Shown here piece after piece: positions 14,434 to 19,419 of a stretch of DNA of 19,419 nucleotides. The DNA comes from SXOA01 sp046593355 (lineage in GTDB: Bacteria; Planctomycetota; Planctomycetia; Pirellulales; Pirellulaceae). The stretch is taken from NCBI GenBank assembly GCA_046593355.1, contig JBKJNY010000247.1, positions 1-19,419 of the forward strand, written 5' to 3'. Each line of letters opens with the position of its first letter. The first letter of the stretch is position 1. The translations under genes were made by a program, and so were the position numbers. The notes under the pieces are model-generated. The model had not been told where the DNA came from. It saw only the letters and a list, made by a program, of their open reading frames with translations, and made no database searches.

Positions 14434-15837
14434 ATGTCCCACTACGACACGATCATCATCGGCGCGGGGATGTCGGGGCTGGCGGCCGGTATCCGCCTGG
14501 CCTACTTCGACCAGAAGGTCTGCATTCTCGAACGGCACTACACGATCGGCGGGCTGAACTCCTTCTATCGCCTGCGTGGCCGCGACTACGACGTCGGCCT
14601 GCACGCCGTCACCAACTACACTCCCAAGGGGGCCAAGAAGGGTCCGCTCGCTCGATTGCTTAGGCAGTTGCGGTTTCAATGGGAAGACTTCTCGCTCTCA
14701 CCGCAGCTTGGCTCCGCGGTGGCGTTTCCCGGTGTCACGCTGAACTTTACCAACAACCCCGATTTGCTGGCGGCGGAAGTGGCCCGCGCCTTCCCGCGAC
14801 AGAAGGACAACTATGCGCGGCTGCTCTCGAAGATCGTGGATTACGACGATCTCAACCAGGAGATGTTCGTCCTCTCCGCCCGTCACGTTTTGAGCGACAC
14901 CATCAGCGATCCGCTGCTGATCGAGATGCTCCTCTGCCCGCTGATGTGGTACGGCAACGCCCGCGAGGACGACATGGACTGGGGGCAGTTCTGCATCATG
15001 TTCCGCAGCATCTTTCTGGAAGGGATGGCCCGCCCGCACGCCGGCGTCCGCCTGATTCTCAAGAACCTGGTCCGGCGGTTTCGGGAACTTGGGGGCGAGT
15101 TGAAACTTCGCAGCGGCGTCTCCCGCATTCATGTCGATGAGGACCGCGCCGCCGGCATTGTCCTCGACGGCGGCGAGGAAATCACCGGCACCCACGTTCT
15201 CTCCTCCGCCGGCGCGGTGGAGACCATGCGCCTCTGCGACGACGTGACAGCCGCCGCTGAGCCCGCCGCTGCCGGCCAGCTCAGCTTCTGCGAGAGCATC
15301 TCCATCCTCGACAAGCCGCCGAAGGCCCTGGGGCACGAGAAGACGATTGTCTTCTTCAACGATTCCGAGAAGTTCCACTGGCGCAAACCGGCCGGGGAAC
15401 TCATCGACGCCCGCACCGGAGTCATCTGCTCCCCCAATAACTTCGCTTACGGCGCGGAGAATGGGGAGTTGGCCGATGGCGTCATTCGCATCACGGCTCA
15501 GGCGGACTTCAGCCGCTGGCAATCGCTTAGTGAATCCGAGTACAAGCTGGAGAAGCTTCGCGGATTTGACCGGATGGCGGCTTCGGCCGTGCGGTTCATG
15601 CCGGACTTTCGCGGACGAGTGATTGATACCGACCTCTTCACGCCCACGACCATTCGCCGCTTCACCTGGCATGACAACGGAGCCATTTACGGCGCGCCAG
15701 AGAAGAAGCTCGACGGCACGACTCGCCTTAAAAACCTCTTTCTTTGCGGCACCGACCAGGGCTATGTTGGCATCATCGGTTCGATCATCAGCGGCATCGC
15801 TATGGCGAACCAGCACTGCTTGCGGAGCGCGCTGTAA
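14434..15837 (+). CDS. Phytoene-desaturase-like FAD-dependent oxidoreductase
   Basis: The product is 467 residues. The N-terminal dinucleotide-binding motif is TIIIGAGMSGLAAGIRL (6-22), followed by LERHYTIGG (32-40), the CrtI/CrtN/CrtISO-type layout. The C-terminal FAD-contact segment is NLFLCGTDQGYVGIIGSIIS. The family includes carotenoid desaturases and isomerases, retinol saturases and amine oxidases. No other carotenoid gene is nearby; the partners are a ketosynthase and an ACP, so the substrate may be an acyl-ACP or polyene rather than phytoene (inference). Candidate ladderane gene sets of anammox planctomycetes also combine FabF, ACP and phytoene-desaturase-like genes; that resemblance is by gene type only. 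The hairpin element ending 8 bases upstream takes the place of a Shine-Dalgarno sequence. Convergent to the aminotransferase gene. Confidence 0.85.
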   Translation: MSHYDTIIIGAGMSGLAAGIRLAYFDQKVCILERHYTIGGLNSFYRLRGRDYDVGLHAVTNYTPKGAKKGPLARLLRQLRFQWEDFSLSPQLGSAVAFPGVTLNFTNNPDLLAAEVARAFPRQKDNYARLLSKIVDYDDLNQEMFVLSARHVLSDTISDPLLIEMLLCPLMWYGNAREDDMDWGQFCIMFRSIFLEGMARPHAGVRLILKNLVRRFRELGGELKLRSGVSRIHVDEDRAAGIVLDGGEEITGTHVLSSAGAVETMRLCDDVTAAAEPAAAGQLSFCESISILDKPPKALGHEKTIVFFNDSEKFHWRKPAGELIDARTGVICSPNNFAYGAENGELADGVIRITAQADFSRWQSLSESEYKLEKLRGFDRMAASAVRFMPDFRGRVIDTDLFTPTTIRRFTWHDNGAIYGAPEKKLDGTTRLKNLFLCGTDQGYVGIIGSIISGIAMANQHCLRSAL

Positions 15838-15839
15838 TT

Positions 15840-15889
15840 GTCGCCTTTCGCTCCGCGAAAGAACGTGCTTTCGCGGAGCGAAAGGCGAC
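15840..15889. repeat. 50-bp double-hairpin palindrome (type B), copy 3
   Basis: The 22-base arms are perfect around the centre AACGTG. The element fills almost the entire 55-base gap between two convergent genes, a good position for a bidirectional terminator, although no U-tract flanks it. Confidence 0.95.
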
Positions 15890-15892
15890 GAT

Positions 15893-16996
15893 CTATTTCT
15901 TCGCCAGCTTCCGCAGCACCTCAATCCCCCGCTGGATCGTCTCGTCCGCTGCCGCGTAGCTGATGCGGAAGTGCGTGTCCCGGCTGCTGAAGATGTTGCC
16001 GGGGATGATCAGCAGGTTGTGCTTGATGGCTTCGGTGACGAACTCTCCGCCGGTCCCCCAAGGAGCTTTTGGGAAGACGTAAAACGCCCCACCGGGCCTG
16101 GTGATTTCATAGAGGTCCGAAAGGCCGTTCACGAGGAGATCCCGCTTACGCTTGTACTCGGCCACGTAGCGGCTCATGTCCACATCCATCGCCACCGCCC
16201 CCGCCCACTGCACCGGCTGCGGGGCGCAAACAAAGGTGTACTGCTGAAGCTTGACCATCGTGTCGATGACCTCCGCCGGCCCATGCACGAAACCGAGCCG
16301 CCAGCCGGTCATGCCGTGGCTTTTGGAAAAGCCATCGATGACGATGGTTTGGTCGTTGAACTTCGCCGGGGAGACAAACGGAACGTCGTAACAAAACGAG
16401 CGGTAGATCTCGTCGGAAAGCAGCGCGATGTTCTTCTCCGCCGCCAGCTTCGCCAGACCGCGGATTTCTTCCTCGCTAGCGATGACTCCCGTCGGGTTCG
16501 CCGGGCTGTTGAGCAGAATCATCTTGGTCCGCGGCGTGATGGCGGCAGCGACCTTCGCCACGTCAATCCGGAAATCCGGGTAGGTATCGATCACCACGGG
16601 CTGCCCTCCCGCGAGCTGCGCGAGGGACGTGTACATCACGAAGTAGGGATCGAAAACGATTACCTCGTCGCCTGGATTGACGAGCGAGAGCATCGCCAGC
16701 GCCAGCCCGCCACTGGTGCCGCTGGCCACGAACACCCGCCGGTTGCCGTGGCCATATTCCGCGTCGATCCGCTTTTGCAGCTTCTCCCGCAGCACCGGCA
16801 TTCCCTGCGTCAGGGCATACGAATTCTTGCCCGATTTGATCGCATCAATGCAAGCCGCCTTCACCTCCTCGGGAACGTCAAAATCCGGCTGCCCGATCGA
16901 GAGGTTGATCGGATCCTTCATTTTCGCGGCCAGGTCAAACACCTTGCGAATGCCGCTGGAATCAAAGGCACGGGTGCGGTCGGCGATCCAAGACAT
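15893..16996 (-). CDS. PLP-dependent class I/II aminotransferase
   Basis: The product is 367 residues, slightly short for the AspC/class I family. Landmarks: INLSIGQPDFDVPEEV (30-45), YALTQGMPVLREKL (60-73), ASGTSGGLALA (91-101), NSPANPTG with N167 (163-170), SDEIYRS with D195 and Y198, the PLP lysine K225 in GFSKSHGMTGWRLGF (222-236), and the carboxylate-binding arginine R344 in HFRISYA. It transfers an amino group from an amino acid to a 2-oxo acid in the cytoplasm. Substrate specificity cannot be read from these motifs; aspartate, aromatic and alanine aminotransferases look alike here. No Shine-Dalgarno sequence is seen before the ATG. The TPR gene lies 65 bases upstream on the same strand and may be co-transcribed. 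Confidence 0.92.
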   Translation of the reverse strand: MSWIADRTRAFDSSGIRKVFDLAAKMKDPINLSIGQPDFDVPEEVKAACIDAIKSGKNSYALTQGMPVLREKLQKRIDAEYGHGNRRVFVASGTSGGLALAMLSLVNPGDEVIVFDPYFVMYTSLAQLAGGQPVVIDTYPDFRIDVAKVAAAITPRTKMILLNSPANPTGVIASEEEIRGLAKLAAEKNIALLSDEIYRSFCYDVPFVSPAKFNDQTIVIDGFSKSHGMTGWRLGFVHGPAEVIDTMVKLQQYTFVCAPQPVQWAGAVAMDVDMSRYVAEYKRKRDLLVNGLSDLYEITRPGGAFYVFPKAPWGTGGEFVTEAIKHNLLIIPGNIFSSRDTHFRISYAAADETIQRGIEVLRKLAKK

Positions 16997-17061
16997 GTGA
17001 GAGGCGAGTTGTGAGAGCTAGATAGAAAGTCAGACAGGGGCAAATCGCACAGCGGAACCGC

Positions 17062-17385
17062 TCACTCCGCCCGCTTCTTCACGCGCGCCATCCGGGCGCG
17101 GGCAGCCGTCTGGACGTTGTCTGGCAAGCCGGGCAGGGAGAGAACCTTCTGCAAGTCGGCCAGCGCCTTGTCGTCCTCATCCATGGCGGAGAAAGCCAGC
17201 GCCCGATTGTAAAGCGCGCTGGCTCGCACCGTGGGGTTGAGAGTGGGGGTTGCCAGCAGCGAACTGAAGAGCTCGATGGCCTTCTCCGGACGCTTCGCCT
17301 TGGCGTGCTCGACACCTTCCAGCAGCGAACTCTCTTCCCGCGAGCTGCGGCTAAACAGCCCGGCCAACTTACTGAAGAAACTCAT
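17062..17385 (-). CDS. Small TPR-like protein
   Basis: The product is 107 residues from the ATG at 17385-17383. The frame runs 8 codons further upstream, but GGAGG (complement of 17391-17395) lies 5 bases before the chosen start. An N-terminal amphipathic segment, MSFFSKLAGLFSR, is followed by helical repeats of TPR character: EGVEHAKAKRPEKAIELFSS, then RASALYNRALAFSAMDEDDKALADLQKVLSLP. TPRs mediate protein-protein contact. At this length there is room for about two repeats plus a capping helix. No partner can be named. It is divergent from the mazEF-like pair and upstream of the aminotransferase gene on the same strand. Confidence 0.75.
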   Translation of the reverse strand: MSFFSKLAGLFSRSSREESSLLEGVEHAKAKRPEKAIELFSSLLATPTLNPTVRASALYNRALAFSAMDEDDKALADLQKVLSLPGLPDNVQTAARARMARVKKRAE

Positions 17386-17430
17386 ACCCACCTCCCAGAA
17401 TGCGTCCAATGTAGTGCAGGGAGGGGTGGG

Positions 17431-17439
17431 ATGATAGCA
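17431..17439 (-). promoter_or_regulatory. Extended -10 promoter candidate for the TPR gene
   Basis: On the minus strand TGC-TATCAT fits the extended -10 consensus with one mismatch, 45 bases before the TPR start codon. No strong -35 is present. Confidence 0.35.
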
Positions 17440-17467
17440 TGACCGCCCCGGTTGGCGTCAGTTCAGG

Positions 17468-17496
17468 TAGGCATTGTGTATACAATGTTGTATACT
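17468..17496 (+). promoter_or_regulatory. MazEF-type promoter with two overlapping operator palindromes
   Basis: TAGGCA (17468-17473), a 17-base spacer and TATACT (17491-17496) form the promoter. Two perfect palindromes overlie it: CATTGTGTATACAATG (17472-17487) and GTATACAATGTTGTATAC (17478-17495). They share GTATACAATG. They cover the spacer and most of the -10, the expected place for autorepression by the antitoxin or toxin-antitoxin complex. Confidence 0.65.
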
Positions 17497-17525
17497 GCCG
17501 TGTATCCCAACCCGGAGGTCTCGAA

Positions 17526-17771
17526 ATGCCCGCCAACGTTCGTATTAAGGCCGCAACGTACACTCGCCTCAAGGAATTGGCTGTCGAGCACAAACAGTCA
17601 CTACCGGAGATTCTTGACGAAGCCGTAGACCAACTTTATCGCAAGCGATTCCTGGAAGCTTGCAACCGTGATTACGCCCGTCTCCGTAAGAATTCCAAAG
17701 CCTGGCTAAACGAGTTGACTCGACGGAAGCAGTGGGATGCAACCATTGCTGACGGATTGGAGGCGGAATAA
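17526..17771 (+). CDS. Ribbon-helix-helix-type antitoxin (MazE-like)
   Basis: The product is 81 residues. The frame opens further upstream, but GGAGG at 17514-17518 and the promoter position fix ATG 17526. The N-terminus MPANVRIKAATYTRLKELAVEHKQSLPEILDEAV is a ribbon-helix-helix pattern: strand NVRIK, helix TYTRLKELAVE, turn, helix SLPEILDEAVDQLY. The C-terminal half is charged and probably binds the toxin. The MazF-like gene follows with a one-base TAATG overlap. RHH dimers bind short inverted repeats, and two lie at the promoter. The antitoxin call depends mainly on this context. Confidence 0.8.
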   Translation: MPANVRIKAATYTRLKELAVEHKQSLPEILDEAVDQLYRKRFLEACNRDYARLRKNSKAWLNELTRRKQWDATIADGLEAE

Positions 17772-18139
17772 TGGCCACTGTAAGGACGCCGTCCTTCGGT
17801 CTCACCCCAGGACGTGGAGAGATTTGGAATGCGGACCTGAATCCTACTCGCGGACACGAACAAGCAGGAAAGCGTCCGGTCTTGGTAATCTCAACAGATA
17901 TTTTCAATGAAGGCCCTGCCGATTTGGTTGTCGTGCTTCCGATCACCAGCAAAGGCAGAGGAGTGGCGTTACACGTCCAAGTGAAACCGGATGAGAGCGG
18001 GTTGAAATTGACGAGCTACGTCCTGTGTGACGCAATTCGCTCGATTGCCAAAGAACGTCTCTTATCACGGCTAGGGATTATCGACCATGGCACGCTAGAG
18101 GAAATAGAAGAGCGTCTGAGAATCCTCTTGGATCTTTAA
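17771..18139 (+). CDS. MazF/PemK-family endoribonuclease toxin
   Basis: The product is 122 residues. The family signature is intact: GRGEIWNADLNPTRGHEQAG (14-33), KRPVLVIS (34-41), VVVLPITSKG (53-62), SYVLCDAIRSI (82-92) and the C-terminal helix with LEEIEERLRILL. MazF toxins cleave mRNA at short sequence motifs; specificity cannot be predicted here. The ATG shares one base with the antitoxin stop codon. Length and motifs suggest it is functional. The following PilT-family gene starts only 11 bases downstream and may receive transcription from this operon. Confidence 0.9.
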   Translation: MATVRTPSFGLTPGRGEIWNADLNPTRGHEQAGKRPVLVISTDIFNEGPADLVVVLPITSKGRGVALHVQVKPDESGLKLTSYVLCDAIRSIAKERLLSRLGIIDHGTLEEIEERLRILLDL

Positions 18140-18150
18140 CTGCGTTTCCC

Positions 18151-19248
18151 ATGCACGACCTCTCCAAAATGCCTCCCGCCGGCGACAAGGTCCGCGAGTG
18201 GCTCACCCGCGCGATTGCCGCGGGCGCTTCCGACCTGCACCTCGTCGCCGGCTATCCGCCGGTGCTGCGGCTGCATGGAGACCTGGTGGAAATGGCCGAG
18301 CCGAAGTTGACGGGAGAAGAGACGCTGCATTTGGCCCGCTCGCTGTGCTCGCCGGATGCTTTTGCCCGCCTGCAGGTGCAGAAGGACATCGACTTCTCCT
18401 TCGAGCTCGCCGTGGACGGTCGCTTCTGCCGTTTCCGGGCTAACCTGTTTCGCAGCGAAGGACATCACGGGGCCTGCGTCCGCGTCGTCCCCGCATCCAT
18501 CCCTGCCTTCGATTGGGCCGGCTTTCCCGAGGATCTGGCGAAGCGGCTCGCGTTTCTGCGAGACGGACTCGTCATCGTCACCGGCGCGACCGGCAGCGGC
18601 AAGACGACGACGCTGGCTATGATCGTCAATCTGCTCAACCTCGCCGGCGGCTATCGCATCATCACCGTGGAAGAACCGGTGGAATACGTCTTTCCCCGCG
18701 TCGCTGGCTCCGTGGTCACTCAGCGGGAAGTGGGATCGGACGTGCTGACCTTTGCTGACGGCCTTAAGTATGGCTTGCGGCAGGATCCGGATGTCATCCT
18801 GGTCGGCGAGATTCGCGACAAGGAAACAGCCCAAATGGCCCTCAGCGCGGCGGAAACCGGACATCTTGTCTTCAGCACTCTGCACACGCGGGACGCCAAG
18901 GGGGCCATCACCCGCTTCGCCGACGTCTTTCCGCAAGAAGCCCAGCGCGACGTCCGCTCGCTCCTCGCCCTCAGCTTGCGGGCCGTCGTCAGCCAGCGTC
19001 TGCTCCCCGCGGCAGAGCCCGGCAGCAAGCGGCATCTCGCCCTGGAAGTCCTGTGGAACACCAGCCCCATCCAAGTCGCCATCCGCACCGGCAAAGTGGA
19101 GAGCATCGACAATTACTTGCTCACCAACCGCGACGAAGGCATGCAGAGCTTCGACGAATCCCTCCGCCAACTCTTGCGAGCCGGAAAAATCACTCGCGAG
19201 GTAGCCGAGCTGCATGTGCGGGAACCATCGCTGCTGAATCGCGGCTAA
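18151..19248 (+). CDS. PilT-family type IV pilus ATPase
   Basis: The product is 365 residues, normal for PilT/PilU. Motifs in order: N-terminal GASDLHLVAGYPPVLRLHG (25-43), Walker A GATGSGKT (145-152), Asp box IITVEEPVEYV (170-180), Walker B DPDVILVGEIRD (212-223) and His box TGHLVFSTLHTRD (236-248). Hexameric PilT drives pilus retraction at the inner membrane. The C-terminal hallmark AIRNLIRE is altered: the sequence reads QVAIRTGKVESID (308-320), which seems to lack several residues of the motif. A PilU-like or divergent role is therefore possible, and the symbol pilT is withheld. It follows mazF by 11 bases without a Shine-Dalgarno site. No other pilus gene is in view. Confidence 0.88.
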   Translation: MHDLSKMPPAGDKVREWLTRAIAAGASDLHLVAGYPPVLRLHGDLVEMAEPKLTGEETLHLARSLCSPDAFARLQVQKDIDFSFELAVDGRFCRFRANLFRSEGHHGACVRVVPASIPAFDWAGFPEDLAKRLAFLRDGLVIVTGATGSGKTTTLAMIVNLLNLAGGYRIITVEEPVEYVFPRVAGSVVTQREVGSDVLTFADGLKYGLRQDPDVILVGEIRDKETAQMALSAAETGHLVFSTLHTRDAKGAITRFADVFPQEAQRDVRSLLALSLRAVVSQRLLPAAEPGSKRHLALEVLWNTSPIQVAIRTGKVESIDNYLLTNRDEGMQSFDESLRQLLRAGKITREVAELHVREPSLLNRG

Positions 19249-19304
19249 AAAAATCAACGGCCCGCTTGGGAGCTAGGAAGAGTCTTTGTAGCGGGCTTCC
19301 AGCT

Positions 19305-19310
19305 TATACT
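19305..19310 (+). promoter_or_regulatory. Possible -10 element before the gene at the window edge
   Basis: TATACT lies in the 161-base gap after the PilT-family gene. The -35 region is poor, so this is only a weak suggestion. Confidence 0.2.
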
Positions 19311-19409
19311 CCGCGCGGTCGCCAATGAGATGTTTCCTGAAAACAGAGTTTCTGCGAGACTTTGGTAGTCGGCCAGGAGGGCGTGGGATTTTTCGCAAGG
19401 AGGCGGATC

Positions 19410-19419
19410 ATGGGTTGGT
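19410..19419 (+). CDS. Probable start of a further gene (cut by window edge)
   Basis: The sequence AAGGAGG (19397-19403), a 6-base spacer and ATG at 19410 form the strongest ribosome binding site in the window. Only the first three codons (Met-Gly-Trp) are visible, so no product can be named. Confidence 0.5.

Noticed and set aside
10909..15889. CRISPR-like array from the 50-bp repeats
   Set aside because: The copies are 1.7-3.2 kb apart with genes between them, and no cas genes are present.
17439..17525. Longer start for the MazE-like antitoxin
   Set aside because: It would translate through the operator palindromes; the later ATG has a good GGAGG site.
19260..19296. GCCCGCT...AGCGGGC inverted repeat after the PilT-family gene as a terminator
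   Set aside because: The arms are only 7 bp with a 23-base loop and no U-tract; too weak to call.
1..19419. tRNA, rRNA or riboswitch genes
   Set aside because: No cloverleaf, rRNA signature or known aptamer pattern was seen by eye on either strand; a covariance-model search would be needed to be sure.

Overview
The window looks like a chromosome segment from a planctomycete, probably a member of the Pirellulales or a relative. Four things point there: a tandem two-domain DUF1080 protein, a secreted neutral-ceramidase-like protein, a GYF_2-domain membrane protein, and a polytopic protein with the 'FSLRSLM...GVALFLGLT' N-terminus common in that phylum. GC-rich codons, few Shine-Dalgarno sites and many short palindromic repeats between genes fit as well. 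The assignment is by family content; no 16S or marker gene is present.

Layout. Bases 1-624 hold the 3' end of a WD40-repeat protein. A repeat-filled spacer leads into a polytopic membrane protein (704-1717) whose last codons lie inside a double hairpin. A 630-residue fusion of glucosamine-6-phosphate deaminase and a PIG-L/LmbE deacetylase follows (1821-3713). Next is a tightly coupled pair, an AAA15/OLD-type ATPase and a TOPRIM/DUF4276-like protein (3785-5301). It has its own extended -10 promoter and visibly lower GC, and is a candidate two-gene phage-defence or nucleic-acid-processing module. Two exported proteins follow: a ceramidase-like hydrolase (5320-6828) and a double DUF1080 protein (6907-8202). 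A Phd/YefM-ParE/RelE toxin-antitoxin pair is at 8308-8903, and a GYF_2 membrane protein with a Lys/Ala/Pro tail at 9217-10896.

Bases 10909-15889 form a block set off by three copies of a 50-bp palindrome. It contains an OleD-like NAD(P)-dependent reductase, a small helix-turn-helix protein with the best sigma70-like promoter in the window, and a beta-ketoacyl synthase / acyl carrier protein / phytoene-desaturase-like oxidoreductase trio. The trio looks like a dedicated lipid or polyene pathway. Convergent to it, on the minus strand, are a class I/II aminotransferase (15893-16996) and a small TPR-like protein (17062-17385). The region divergent from the TPR gene carries two overlapping perfect palindromes at the promoter of a MazE/MazF-type pair (17526-18139). 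A PilT-family ATPase (18151-19248) follows, and the first codons of another gene with a strong ribosome binding site reach the window edge.

The most unusual structure is in the repeats. Three elements with unrelated stems (1676-1723; the 50-mer at 10909, 12670 and 15840; 14370-14425) share one architecture: two short hairpins with three-base loops, the first loop TCC/TCT/TTC and the second always GGA. Several repeats end 6-11 bases before a start codon, where a Shine-Dalgarno sequence would be expected.
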